Part shown: in pieces, positions 10,901-23,208 of the stretch
Numbering within the stretch: position 1 is the stretch's first letter
Layout: each line of letters opens with the position of its first letter
Assembly: GCA_029204225.1 (NCBI GenBank)
Contig: CM055111.1
Location: 43,342,815-43,406,814, forward strand
DNA from: Diphasiastrum complanatum
Lineage: Eukaryota; Streptophyta; Lycopodiopsida; Lycopodiales; Lycopodiaceae
Reading direction: 5' to 3'
DNA: 64,000 nucleotides
Notes under the pieces: generated by a model
Seen by the model: the letters and a program-made list of their open reading frames with translations, nothing else
Told to the model about the DNA's origin: nothing
The model's database searches: none
Made by a program: the position numbers and the translations under genes

Positions 10901-13056
10901 CAAAACCTATCCAAACATAGAATATGATATTACATGAATGGAAATCCCACCAATAGGATTCCAGTAATTCTTGAACCGTATCTTGTCAGATTTCTATCTA
11001 GATAAAGAATACTATTGTCACTCATTCAATCTGATCATTTCATATTGTTTGACAATTTTAATCAACTTTAACGAGTATCTTGCACAAAACGTTCACTTGA
11101 CTGATTTCTAGCGATCAACATCGATTAGAAAACTATCAGACAAGTAACTGATTTCAAATTTTTACCAAATTGAAATTCAACAAAAAAGAGAAAAAATTCA
11201 AATTTTAACTTTCAATCTGGGAGTTTCCAACTCCAAAAGTTAAAAGAATGACAGTACAGTACAACCTGTTGGCAATTCATTGCGGTTCCTTCTGTCAATT
11301 TTAACTTATCTATCACTGGAAAATAATTTAGACTTAGTGAAAACACTGTAACCAATTTTGATTGATAAACTCGGCTTAATCAATTCACTAATGTAAACCG
11401 ATTCCATAGATAACGAAAAAAATGACTGAAATTTTGATTTTTTTGGAAACTCAGTTTTTGCTTTATTTTAAGTAATTCAAAAAATTCTGGCGAAAATACT
11501 GTTAGTACAAAAGGCAATCAAAATCGAAAAAATCGAAACATTGTCCGATTCCTAATGTTACTAACCCAATGTCAAACTGGCATGCAAAGCCCACTACATC
11601 AATCACAAATGTCATTACGAAATTTTTTACGTAAACTTCAGTTTTATGGAATTTGTCAGCCAATATCACCGATTTGTGACCCAACTGTCAGAGCACATGC
11701 GTATGACCACTCAAATCGATTGTAAATCCATCATGCATGTCAGAATCACTCTAAGAATCAGCATGCAACCAATCCATGCAAGCACAATACTACAAATTCG
11801 GGAAATGACTGGCATACAATCGAAACAATTTCAAATTCTGCCAATTCTACTCACAAAACTACAAAATTTCAAATGATCATAACTTTGGCTACAGGACACC
11901 AAGTTGGGTGCTGTAAAGCTCAATACTGAGGGAGATCAAGTGAACAAGATGCTTGCCAGATCAGCCTGCCAGCTAGGCTTCACACGTGCGAGATCAGAGT
12001 GTCATAAAAACTGTAGTAGGGTGCATTTCCACAAGACATAGTCATGCAAAAACGTGCAAACACCCATCCTAGCCCAAAATTGATGCTACCAACAGTCTTA
12101 AACAATCAATTAGACTTCCATGAGGCATTCATCTGATTCTAAGATGCAGTATAGGCTGAGAATGAAGATTTCTAGATTTGTAGAAGTCAAAATAGCTTCA
12201 AACTTGATGGAGCCACCGGCCATCAATTTACAGGTCTGATAGCTTGCTGGGAAGATAAAAAGGAATGTTAATCATGCTGTAAATAATTCCAGAATGATCT
12301 CCTTATGGATTTGGAGAGATCCATCCCCCAAAAATCACCAAAAATGGTCATTTTTTGAATTTTTTTGACTTCCTACAAGTTCAATTGCTGGAATTCTTGG
12401 CTCTAACTTCAGGGAAAGCTTCAAAAGACTTTGGTTCACCTCTTTACAAGCTCTACATGGTGTTTTACAACCAACTACAATCCAACTTTATGAAAAAACA
12501 AGCAGCAAAAATGATGATTTTTGGCTATTTTTCGGTTTTTTCATCACAATAAAGTGGAAATTCATGACATACAACTCTATCTCTAACACATGCAAACCAA
12601 TTTCCAGAATTATAACCATCTAATTGATCTGATCCTGCTGGATTTTGGTTCTTACTATCTATTTTGTGCCAAAAAAGCATGAAAAACCAAGCAATTTTGA
12701 CCAAAACATAGCCTAGAATTATAAATCACTGGAAAGAACCGGCATGCATCATTAATTTCATCATTAATGAACCCTAAAATGAAAGTACACTTGCTGGAAA
12801 ATTTAGATCTACCAAATATTTGATCTACACAAGAAAAAGCTCCAAAAAGCATCACAAATTGGCCTTCAAGGACAATTCTCCATAAAACCACAAAGAATCC
12901 CAAGAGTAATGGATCTTAGCAACATGCAAATTGAAACCGAGATAGTACACCCACTTGCACTCTTGCTATCCCCCTTGGAAGAGAATTCCCATGATCAAAT
13001 CCAAAATTTCGACGAAAGGTAGCCCTTCTCCATGTTCTCCAATCTTCGTAAGCCTT
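7991..13056. other. 5-kb AT-rich stretch, no gene seen
   Basis: No reading frame above chance length, no domain motif and no terminal repeat pair was recognised. The base composition is about that of the surrounding noncoding DNA. Sequence near 11880-12000 has the style of LTR-element untranslated regions, but I found no second copy in the window to support that. Confidence 0.4.
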
Positions 13057-13068
13057 GCGCTGATACCA

Positions 13069-13345
13069 ATATAAGAGAAGCTCCCTAAGATCCTGCTTAC
13101 AAGACAAAACACAATGGAAAGCACACTATGGAGCAACCACCCACCCAAGTAGAAGCAACCAATCAACTCTAGAAGCTTCACCCCCAAGCCAAGGAATAAG
13201 AAGTATGAAGGTAGAGTGAAACCCTAGCAATGAATCAATGATAACAATGAGGAGTAGGGCATAACTAACAGCTTGATTTACTAGAGTATCGTGTATCCAA
13301 GACTAGGAGTATACTGAATCCTTCTTATTGGCCATGAACATAACA
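13069..13345 (-). repeat. LTR family A, copy 1 (internally deleted), with primer site
   Basis: On the minus strand it starts TGTTATGTTCATGGCC and matches the plus-strand copy at 27853-28375 and the minus-strand copy at 31064-31491. Relative to those copies the middle, including the TATA box, is missing; the break falls between two GGC triplets. Just past its 3' end on the minus strand is TTGGTATCAGCGC (13057-13069), close to the initiator-Met-tRNA primer site of copia elements. This makes it a 5' LTR relic. Confidence 0.65.
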
Positions 13346-13529
13346 GAATTTTTCCAGTCACATTCAACGTCCATCTATTGTGATAACCAAAGCACAAGGG
13401 TAATTTCTTTGGTTTACTGCAGGACAGAGTCTATGCCAGCAAATTATTTCACCAAGGAGCACTATCTCAGTTTTAACAATCAGCTAAATTTGAAGATCAA
13501 ATCTTTCCAGGATCCACATGAAGGGGGAG
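13346..13529 (+). pseudogene. Copia RNase H C-terminal fragment and polypurine tract
   Basis: The plus strand reads IYCDNQSTRVISL and later YCRTESMPANYFTKEHY, which match the end of Ty1/copia RNase H (CDNQS and the metal-binding and MPADIFTK-like segments). It has been shortened between these motifs. It ends with the purine tract GAAGGGGGAG at 13520-13529, directly before an LTR start. It is the 3' end of an otherwise lost element. Confidence 0.7.
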
Positions 13530-14307
13530 TGTTGGAATTCTATGCTCAAGCCCAATCTCATTAGGTAATGAGCATCCTAGAAAATTCTTGTTTATATCTA
13601 TTCTTGAAAACAACAAAAAGAAGGAAGGAAGAAGGCTCGAAGTTTTGTACAAAGGATCAGAAAATCAAGATCAAATTTTTTTGACCCAAGCCTATTTTTC
13701 GACCCAATGTTAATCCCATCAAAGAGAGATTTTCCGACCCCGAATTGGATCGAGGAGAAAAATATCCGGGCATCTTCGACCCTCGATCGGATCGGATCGG
13801 ATCTAATAAATCCGACCCTTAGTTAATTTTTTAATACTATTAACTAGAAATCCGACCCACATATTGATAAAATAACGGCTACATTCCGTGGGATTGCAAG
13901 TAGATTTTCTCAAGCTTTCAATGCACTGATCATCTGACTTCCAGTAAGTCAACGCCCTGACGGACATCTTCTGTAACAATGTACAGGGATTTTTCTGTAA
14001 CGATGATCAGTGGGTAAGTAAGTTTAGAATGAGTTAGTTAGTATTGATGTATTCCAGTATTCTGCTATGAACGATTTCAGCTGAAGCCTGGGATTTGCAC
14101 CCACTGATTTGCACCTAGCTTCATGCTCTTATACTCCAATTTGATAATTATCAGAGTGCAAGTTTTTGTCTACGTTCTAGTTCTATTGTGCATTGTTGTA
14201 TTGTTCGATCCATCTTGAATGCAGTGCTGGTAACTGCCGCACTTCCGATTCACGCACCACCTGCTCACCACTTCCACTGCACACCACATTTCCATCGATT
14301 TCCGACA
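13530..14307 (+). repeat. Copia LTR (about 778 bp) flanked by PPT and primer site
   Basis: It starts TGTTGGAATTC after a polypurine tract and ends CCGACA directly before TGGTATCTGAGC (14308-14319), one base off the standard copia initiator-Met-tRNA primer site. Having a polypurine tract on one side and a primer site on the other means it served as the 3' LTR of one element and the 5' LTR of a second, as after recombination between LTRs. No second copy is in the window, so the ends rest on these motifs only. Confidence 0.6.
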
Positions 14308-14339
14308 TGGTATCTGAGCATTTGTTTCTATTAGAGCTC

Positions 14340-15740
14340 TACTAATCCGATATCATCTCGATTTTCCTACAATCCATGGGGTAGGCTTCCACATCCTGAA
14401 CAAGGCTAGCAATTGAGGAGTGCATGAAGGGCCTGATTGAGCTGCAATGTCAACCGTTGAGCATGACGACATTGAACCAGAAACAGAGCTCATGACAGGC
14501 AAGGCGTAAGGAGTGGGCAACATGGGCTCTCTAGAACGAACGTCTTGTGAGGATCGAAGAGGCTTGCTTCTCCTAGGTAGGGCCGTAGACGTGGAGCAGC
14601 CACATGCACTGAAGATCGAACTATGCGCTGAGTAGGCCTCTTGACAGGAGCGGGTAGGTAGCCACGACGTGGCCCAAGTGTCAACAACGATAACAAAAGT
14701 CAGGCAACCCCTTGAAAAGGATGTGCTGCAGGTATTGGCGGCCCATGCAGTAGAACCGGAGCTGCACGAGTAGCTCATCATAGAGCTTCCAGAGAATGCA
14801 CACTTGAACGTGAGAGTAAGGGTTAAACATTCTGGGTGGTTGAATGAGAAGGACTTTACCTAGGGACTAGGATAGTGCTCAGAGCTGACATAAACTTTGG
14901 CGGGAAGAAAGGGAGCTCATCCCATACTAGCGCTTCCAGGTGCCCTCTATAGAATTGTGTCTGGGTAACAAGTTACATAGACATGATTGCCCCGAAAAAG
15001 ATAAGGACCGTTAGCTAGCATCGTACGGTATTAAACAGAAAATAATCCTTCCTCAGAGCCTGTGACCCTTGTACCCGAGCATTGAATTTTTCCCATTGTA
15101 GATTGGCAAATCTCTTAACTCCCTCAACAAGGGGAGGCCTTCCCATGAAATAAGCTACGACAATGGTATCAGTTAGAAAGCAAGATAACTATGGAAAAGA
15201 GCAAAGTGAAGCTCAAAGGAGTTCACCTTCAGAGCATCTTGTTCATGATTAGGAGCATGTCGCCCAAGCAAATCGACCACCTGGAGCACCTGGCACAAGA
15301 GGGTCATCAAGTGGTGCTGACGAGCTTTGTGCAGCAAGGTGTGGAAGGAATCCTTTAAACAATTGTGGGGTTCACCCTGCTGTCCTCCAGCAGGAGTAGG
15401 CTTGAGCAAAGTTGGGCATCCTCGCTTTTTGGGAGATGTTCCCTTGTGTGGTGAAGGTTTTGGTTGCGGAGGCAAAAGTAGATGAAAGTGCAGCCGCTTC
15501 TTGAGACGAGCAACACGCAATGACATCACCTTGCGCTGCACTTGACGAACAATGTGGAGACCTGCGCATCCTTGGTTCAGCGTGGTGAAGGTCAGCTTCG
15601 TCAGAGGCTATTGAGAAGTGGTAGGGGGCAACAGATTGCCATCCTCGAGATTCTGGAGAGATGCCAGCAGTTGGGATCCCCCCCCCCAAAAAAAATCGCG
15701 TGAGAAAATGATGGCGGTGGGAAGGATAGAGCACAAGCCA
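14340..15740 (-). pseudogene. LINE ORF1-like relic (DUF4283 plus zinc knuckle)
   Basis: Minus-strand reading with frame changes gives VAYFMGRPPLVEGVKRF at about 15150-15100, DYFLFNT after it, and about 150 residues later GLPDFCYRC then HLGHVVATYP near 14700-14640. The order YF-x-G-R-P-P, then FLF, then LPDFCxxCGxxGH is that of the DUF4283 and zinc-knuckle part of plant LINE ORF1 proteins. The Gly after the second Cys is a stop codon here. The upstream part (15173-15740) is Pro/Lys-rich and unrecognised. A C9A8 run lies at about 15679-15695. The relic encodes an RNA-binding protein in living elements. Confidence 0.5.
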
Positions 15741-16268
15741 TAGGCATCAATCTTCATGGCTTTCTACTTTGCCACTTTCCCAAACAATGTTGAATGTATG
15801 TGATAAGTATGAGGTTTGAAATGGAGGCCACTCCCAAACATCCCTTAAAACCTGATCCCTCCCTCCGTTCCCGACGCCACGCGTGGTTCTCACACGTGGC
15901 GCTAGATTGTATTTGGCTACTGCCTACTAGAACGTACTTTTTCTTTTTGGCCAGGGCCAGGCCAATAGTGGGACTACATCTCTAAATTTTAAAAATGAGA
16001 AATAGACTACAATATATCGCAGAAAGTTGAGAGAGAGCATTCTGGAAGAAAGGAAGCGCATGTATACTCCAGAAGAGAGTGGAGAGGACTCGAGTTATAA
16101 GAGCTATGGAAATTATTCTAATGTTCTTGTGAAATAGGAGATATATGTATCATCGGATCTGCGGCGCGTTGCCTTGTAGTTTCCATCTGTTTTTGATTGT
16201 AGTCATCTTGTTTTTTTGTTGAAGGAATGAGTAGTCGGAAAAACAAGCAGGCCTAGCAAAGGAGGGGG
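15741..16268. other. Spacer upstream of the DOG1-like gene
   Basis: No gene seen. The stretch includes GAGAGAG-rich sequence around 16030-16095 and would hold the promoter of the plus-strand DOG1-like gene if that gene is or was expressed. No clear TATA box was found. Confidence 0.3.
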
Positions 16269-17691
16269 ATGGAGAGTCGTGGTGGAAAAAGTGAGAAGAT
16301 ACATGACACATTTGAGTGGTGGGAGAAATTGAGAACCCAAGTGAGGCTGCTGCGTTCTGTTCTTTTGACAAGCGCACCTGAAGAGAAGCTAGAATCTGAT
16401 TTGCGGGAGATAATTTCCAATGCTCTTCAGCAATATTGTACTTCCTCAGCAGCCATTTCTACCACAGAAGATGCGCTTTCTGTGATATCAAACTAGCTCT
16501 CTTGCAGGTATATTGTGGATCACAACCTATTTTTACTCTTCTGTCTTTTCAGTATGGCCAATAATAACTATTTCTAGTCCTAACAAGATAAGATTCTTTG
16601 TAGAAGTTTTTTTGAGTGTCTTTTGGATAGGTTTTGAAAAGTAGGAGCTTTAAATGTTCATTTTTGAAAAAGGCCATAGCAACACTGGTCAAAAAGGTTT
16701 CCAATCTGCCTATAAGGTGAAGTCAGGAGATCCCTTTCAGTGAGTAAGTTCTTAGAAATTGTTTGATATCATGCGAGCAAATAACCTTGTGAAAAGTAAT
16801 CATGCATTGAAAGGATAAGAAGGCAAGCAGCAATCAGTTTCTTTTGTGAGAAACTGTTTTATTCCTCATGAATGTGTATCTCCACAAATATTCAAACGTT
16901 CAGATATTTCTTCTGTATGCATAGAGATTTTTTTGTGAGTTTTGCCGAATTCACTTGTATGATCAAGTGGGTATAATCAGGATACAATTAAGTAGATTGG
17001 AATTTGAGTATGAACTTGAAGAACTTGTTTGTTTCAATGAATACATTAACCAAGGGGAAGAAAAGTGTTTTGCACTTGCTGCAGGCTCCAACCTTTTATT
17101 GATCTCAGATTTCAGCTTGATAGCCGATTTCTTGAATATTAAGCTCACATTAGGGTAGTTGCATGGATTTGAATAAAATTCTGGCCCTAAATGCAGATGC
17201 TGGTTGCTGATCAAAACACGATAACAGCAATCAATGCAAAACACTGGTCAAAAACAAGGGCAGCTGTTGAAGGCAAGATTGCTGATTTGAGGGATCTTCT
17301 CGTAGAGGCTGATAACCTTCGCTTGCAGACTCTGCATGAGCTTTCAACAGTTCTTGATCCAGTACAAGCTGCCAAATGCATTATTGCTGCTTTTGAACTA
17401 GGATATGCGATCAAAACTTTAAAAGGATCTCTTTCAAAAGGAAATATTCGTTTTGATGGAATGATTGAGAAGACTTGCCTTTCAGAGGAAGACCTTTTGA
17501 AAGGTCGTGAAACTTCAAGATTTCAAGCAAAAGGGTCTAATATTTCTGGTATGGGCTGCAGAGGATCTACTGACAAACATGAATCCTTTCAGAAAGTTAG
17601 TGCCACTGACATTTTTTGTCTTGAATCAGATGCAAAGTCCGTGAGCGCAACTTACGAGCAGCTACAAATGTGCAGAACCCCGAGACCTTGA
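16269..17691 (+). pseudogene. DOG1-domain gene remains (TGA/DOG1-like)
   Basis: Two coding blocks resemble a DOG1 domain. Block 1 (16269-16493, ATG at 16269) reads DTFEWWEKLRTQVRLLRS and LESDLREIISNALQQY, like the domain's N-terminal helices, and ends in TAG just before a GTATAT donor-like site. Block 2 begins after an acceptor at 17196 and contains LLVEADNLRLQTLHEL and LDPVQAAKCIIAAFEL, the hallmark C-terminal part of the DOG1 domain of TGA bZIP factors and DOG1 proteins, which control seed dormancy and other ABA-linked processes in flowering plants. The central W-x-G-G-W-R-P-type segment was not found between them. No bZIP is present. The stop and missing centre favour a pseudogene, though an unrecognised exon is possible. 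Confidence 0.55.
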
Positions 17692-20130
17692 ATCATTTTG
17701 CAGGTATCGAAGGAACCTGCTAAAACCCTACTCATCTGCTGTGTATGTTTGAGAACAAGTTCCTTCTGTGAGATGCTTGTGAGCTAGACCAGGTGGTGAT
17801 TGATCCCACCCAGAACTCAGTATATTACTTGCTGGAGATGAAACTTTTGTTGGTGACAGTGTGCTGATAAAATTTCAAAATAAATTTGAAACTTTTCCTG
17901 ATTTTGTGACTGTAATTTTGAGGACCTCATAATCCAGAAAATTGTGCCTATCGAGGAAAGGGGATTCAACCCGTAAGGCCCTTGGTTAAACAGGTGTTCC
18001 ACGACAGGGACAATTCTGAAAAATACGCACTTCCCATAAGTTGACCTGTCCAGGGACCATCCTTAAAAATACACCTTCCCATGAATCATCTTGAAAGCTA
18101 CATGGCTTGAAAGGAAGGTCCCTGCCTGGACTTTCTCAATGTGAGAGTCTGGGCCATTATCGAGGTAAGTGTACAGCACTTAGATAATTCTACCATTAGA
18201 AGATGCCTACTTCGTGGAGCACTTTTTCATGAAATTTAATGAAACCATTCTTTTCAGCGTTATATGGTCTTTTCTTGATATGCATTTTAATTTCAGTACA
18301 CCTCGCAAAATTTAGGTTTTGCACCATGTTCCGACTTTATAACAATTACTTATGAGGCCCTACATGATTTAAACATTTGGATTTTTTTTTTGTTCAAGCT
18401 GACTCATATTATGGACTTCATGTAAAAAGTACGTATCAAGACCCAAAAATTTGAGGTATTACTTATCTCATAGAGAGGTTGATGCAATCTTAAATAGCAA
18501 TAGTGGAAAGTTCAAAAAACATTACTAATTACTAAGATTTGTCTACATTACCTTTGGTTTTGTGTTTTTCTCCATACATTGTAGGCATTTCCGTAAAATT
18601 TGAGCCTTTGCAATAACTTGTTTTACCAAAAAGGGGGCTTGACAAATTGTAAGTAGATAGTTGCGAGTTATTTTTGGCCAAATATGTAAATAGCCATATT
18701 CAACATCAACTAAAGAGAGACACAATTCCTTGTACACTTGACAAAGAAAAAAAGACTTGTTTTTTTTAGTATCGCAAAACTCTTAGATATGCAACAAAAT
18801 ATGTGACAAATAGTTGATGTCATGCATCAAATATCATCTTGAAACCATATTGAAAGTAAATTGAATTTCCGAAGTGAGTCATTGTTGGAACATGATGATT
18901 GACATTGATTGGCATAAGCAAGAATTTGCTATGCCACACCCCTAGATGACAATGGAAAAATGTGCAATAATTCTTGCAAACTGAGCCCCAGTTGGTGTAT
19001 GAGCATATTCTCATTTATGCCCAATCCTTTGACTCATACAAAAATAAAGTACATTTGTTTGCAAGGTATGTAAATCAAGTACAAAGTCATCAAACAATTC
19101 ACATATAAAACATATATAGCAGAACATTACCTAATAAAACATGGTCTTGATATTATTTGGTGCTTTTATTTAGCATTCTAGAATGCCAAATTAAAATGCT
19201 CTAAGATATAAGTATAACCGCACTTTGTCATAATAGTAAATATTGTAGTGTGTGTTTTTATTTGGAAAAGCTATGAACTTTATGTTGTAGTTTTTTTGAG
19301 AAAGATTGTTCATAATTAACAACAAAAAATGGTCTCATATCGTAAAGATAAAATAGATCTCAACTTTACAAAAAAACATATTAAGGCTTTATAAACATAT
19401 GAGCATTACCTTTTCATTAACATCAACTAAATATTATGTGTTTGTAATGGTGCATCGTCTAGGTCTTGAGCTTCATTGATTTCATAATCAATGAGATGTT
19501 GTATGAAAATCTTGGTAGCAAAACACTTAGCTATATCTCATTATAGTCATGGTTGTGTTTTTGTTTCATTTCATGATCTCATAAAAATATGTTAGGTACT
19601 CATGTAGAGCAAAAGGTCATACTTCCTAATGGAAAAGTAGCATAGACCCAACCTCAATGTACATTCTCATGGCTTAGCCTTCTATGATGCTAGTAACTAC
19701 AAATAGATCACTAAAAACCTAAATCATAAATGATGTTCTTTTGCCTTGCATCTTCCAATTTTTAAAGATAAAAAAAATTTGATTGAGCAGTAAGTGAAGG
19801 TGGTTCTAAGTTGCATGAGGTACATTCATCATTCAAAGGTGAAAACCAAAAACTCAAGCCGGGTCAATTTGTTCTAAAGATTGTCAAAAGTAATCCTTTT
19901 GAAATTCTGCATGCTACATGACAAGACTCAACATTGGCTAGGTTCCATAGATATCAAGCCTATTCCAAAACAAAATCATTTGTATGACAAGTGACAAGTA
20001 TTTAGTTTAAGTTCAAAGCAATCAACTTATTGGACAAAATTAAATCATCATTATCTAGATGCAACCTGCATCATAGTTGAATATGAGTTTGCTTTTGGAA
20101 GTCTAAAATGATAGAATAGGGTTTTTCTCT
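17692..20130. other. No gene seen; 46-bp imperfect tandem at 18005-18096
   Basis: No supported reading frame. At 18005 and again at 18051 a segment starting CAGGGAC and containing AAAAATAC..C.TTCCCAT is repeated with divergence (period 46). Elsewhere the stretch is AT-rich without recognised elements. Confidence 0.35.
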
Positions 20131-20884
20131 CTTGAAATACATCGCAATACACTAGAAATTTCACACGTGTGGGAGTACCCTAAAGTGTGATTATGATCTC
20201 CTAAGTGATTTTACAAAGATCAAGCATAGATTGATAATCAAAATCTATCTCAAAAAACTAAGGCAAGAGCACTTTGTAACAAGCATATATCAAGCATTAC
20301 AAGTAAATTCACATGTGTGGAGACTTCTCAAAGAAAAAACTAAGTGTGGAAAAGCCTTGCACTTGGGTAGAGAGAGCATTCAACAAATAATCATTGGGTA
20401 CAGAGAGAGCCAATTTGACTCAAAATGTAGAAACTCACATTAACTCCAAAAAAACTCTAGTACAAATGAACCTATAATGCTCTCTAATAGGAACTCGAGG
20501 TAGAGGGTGCTTGATTTTCATTGGACCCCTTTTTCTCCTCTAAATTTGATTGGTTGAGTGACTTATGAGTCTTCCAACTTGATTGGACACTTTTGATTGG
20601 TCACTAGATCTCGTGCCAACACATTGAAATGAGTCACACATCCAACCTAATTATGACACTTTGTAGCAAGCCTAACGAGCTTGAGCCACATCATATGCTA
20701 CTTTTGGCCTAATCATGGAATTACAAGTGTACTTACTCGAGTTGCCTCCTAAGCCAAAATTGGCCCTATCACCTACTCACACATAGATGGACATAGAAAA
20801 ATTTACTAAACCCCTACACTCGACATAGATAGCTTTTTCCATTTATCAAATCAGACAGATTGAAAATCTGTTGAGTGTGGAACA
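20131..20884 (+). repeat. LTR family D, copy 1, with primer-like site
   Basis: This segment shares long blocks with 42171-42260 (its left part), 47140-47710 (its right part) and 62660-62880 (its right part): for example TGTGATTATGATCTCCTAAG and GGCCTAATCATG. It ends TGTGGAACA, followed by TGATATCAAAGCC at 20885-20897, a degenerate copia primer-binding site. I therefore read it as a copia 5' LTR. It contains the palindrome CACACGTGTG at 20162-20171. The left end is approximate. Confidence 0.5.
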
Positions 20885-21118
20885 TGATATCAAAGCCTAC
20901 CTAAGATATCCATGCATACATCAAGAGCATTACAGGAGTTCCCAAACTTAGAAGGGCCGTTTGTTACGAGTTTTTTTCCCCCCTTTTTATGTCCATGTGG
21001 CCCAATCAGTTCTTGACATAGTGGCTTCTTTGTAACATAACTTGACTGACCCGGAAAACACAATCCTCCAAATGTTTGATAAATGTGGTTGATCCTTTCA
21101 TAATATGAAGCACAATAC

Positions 21119-21644
21119 CTCTGATACCATGTGAAGGATTTCAAATCATTCAAGATCCAAATCCATGTCCCTGATCTTTGGTTAAAAAAGGAGCACACCA
21201 ATAATCCTGCCAATGTAGAAAAATCAGCATCTACATACAAAATGAGATGCAAACTCTAAGAGATACTGATCAAACATGAACAAAAACATAAAATATAGTT
21301 GATGTCCGTACATTTACAGTAACCTATTGTATTTCACATGTGTGAACCCAAAAATAGCAATAAATGATCATTCTACACAGAGAATTGCAAGATAACATCA
21401 TGAGAGTGCACCAATGAGTAGTAGAACCCAAAGAGAACCATGTATAATGATGAAAGGAGATAGGGAAGAGAGAAGATACCTTTCTCCACGAGTTACAACA
21501 ATATACAGTAGGTCCAAACCCTACTTTGCCCCTTGGCTTTCCCTCCAATATGAAAAACCCTTCTATTTTGGGACTAGATTCAATGTACCCAAAGTTCAAA
21601 TTTGAATCTCTCTCAAACTCGACTACCAACTTTCCCACACTTTC
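21119..21644 (-). repeat. Possible copia LTR start with primer site, minus strand
   Basis: At 21119-21133 the plus strand reads CTCTGATACCATGTG, which on the minus strand is an LTR end (CACA) followed by TGGTATCAGAG, a copia primer site. The LTR would extend to the right from 21132. Its far end was not identified, and no second copy is present; the right limit given is only the start of the next feature. Confidence 0.3.
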
Positions 21645-22401
21645 AAAAAGTGTTTATTGAATGTATTTTAAACTCATATAACTTCAAAAAGTTTATCTCT
21701 AAGTCTAAAATGAGTTTTGGCCTCAATTGACAATTTACCAAAATATGACTAAACTTGTTGAAATCTCTCACAATTCCCACGTTTACGACATCTAGAGCCC
21801 TGGATTGCATGATGTACCACTCTAAAAAGTCTTGTATATTGCGAATGGAGAACCAGCCATAGCTGTTTCCATCATCTTGTTGAGCTGACTGAAATCACAA
21901 AAGGTATAATAGGTTAATTGTGCACTTTGAAAAAAACAAATCAAACTACTTATCAGGTACCTGATGAGAAATACTTACTTTTGCATCAACAATCTCCAGA
22001 TGGCTATTTATAGTGGCTCCATCTGACTTGGGCAAAAATTGCACCATTTTGTTGTACTGAGGTCCACTTCGGCATGGGTGGAGTTCAAGAAATTCATTTT
22101 TAAACAGATGGGATTAATGATATCATCTGAATCTTCCCTTAGGGAGATTACATGCATACTCCAATGCTTACTGCAAACAAGAGATAATTAGTTAAACTGA
22201 ATGAATTATTAAAGCTAAAACAAAATGTCACTTGAATATATATTCTATGTAATCACTTACTTTTGGCAGTACAGAACAATGAAAACTTTGGCCTCCGAAG
22301 TTGTATGGAGAAGATACTTCGTTGCCTGAGTTGGACTATGAAGGCTGTTTGCAAAAAAGGACAACACAGCCCCAATGTCCTTGCTATCTTCGCATTTACA
22401 T
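21645..22401 (-). pseudogene. Ulp1-like (C48 family) protease relic, Cys position is Tyr
   Basis: Three minus-strand exon-like blocks have good splice borders: 22261-22401 (acceptor TAG, donor AAAA|GTAAGTG), 21979-22170 (acceptor TTTGCAG, donor AAAA|GTAAGTAT) and 21888 leftward (acceptor TTTCAG). They read SKDIGAVLSFFANSLH and VFIVLYCQ, then KHWSMHVISLRED, then after a frameshift MVQFLPKSDGA and AQQDDGNSYGWFSIRNIQDF. HW followed about 90 residues later by QQ-x3-N-S-C-G-x-F is the pattern of Ulp1-type SUMO proteases; here the Cys codon is TAT (Tyr). The frameshift in the second block adds to this. Such domains are often carried by Mutator-like transposons in plants. Assignment is by motif only. 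Confidence 0.4.
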
Positions 22402-23208
22402 CTATTTGCAAAATACATTGTCAGGGGATTATAAGAGGTGGTGATGATTCTTAAGTGTGATGATTAATTCTTGATCTATTAATTGAGTAAGGATTCAGAT
22501 CAGTGTTTTAAATCTCTCTACTCTAGTATTTTATCTGAAAACCTATGGATCTCATAGAGATAAGTATTTTATTTGTGGAGAATTTAATTTTTCTAGTGGA
22601 TGTTATTCTGCTACATTTATGGTCTGCAGATGCTTGAGTACAGTTCTTCATTTGAATTGGATCTCTAGTTATCATAGGAGACAGACAAGTCTATTAAGAT
22701 GAATGAATGCTATTTTCTTGCATTTGGTGCTAGAAACAAGAGCATTTAACTCAAAAGAGTATTTGGGATACTTAGAATTGAGAGTTTTAATCATTCTATA
22801 TGTTAATGATTCTCCTAGAGATTCGAATTGAATGAATTTTCATATATTAGAATTTGGATTCTAAGGATATATGTACTTGTAAGCTTATGAATTATCTGTC
22901 GGAGTTGTGGATAATTTCAGACTGTAATTATAATTATTCTATTATTTCTTTAACTTTACTTTTTTAAATTAGGTTATTTCACCCAGTGTTTCAAGTAAAT
23001 GCTTTACATGAAGGTGATATTACTAACTTATGGTGAATATAACCCAGATGAAAAATTTATCGCTTAGTGTACTTTTTCAAACCTGAGTTGTACTCCAGTG
23101 CAGAGATTATCACTTGGAAAATAGGATTATCTTTCAGTACTTGTTTGATGTGAAAGTTAGACTAAGGATAATGATTTTCTAGGTTGATATTTAAAGTTAA
23201 AAGAACTG
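22402..23208. other. No gene seen
   Basis: AT-rich sequence without a supported frame; it runs up to the target duplication AACTG at 23204-23208 that borders the young copia element. Confidence 0.4.

Noticed and set aside
11502-12903. Short open frames in the 5-kb gene-free stretch
   Set aside because: No motif, splice context or repeat copy supports any of them.
20890-21638. Two minus-strand open frames of 104 and 120 residues
   Set aside because: No domain; they overlap LTR and primer-site signals.
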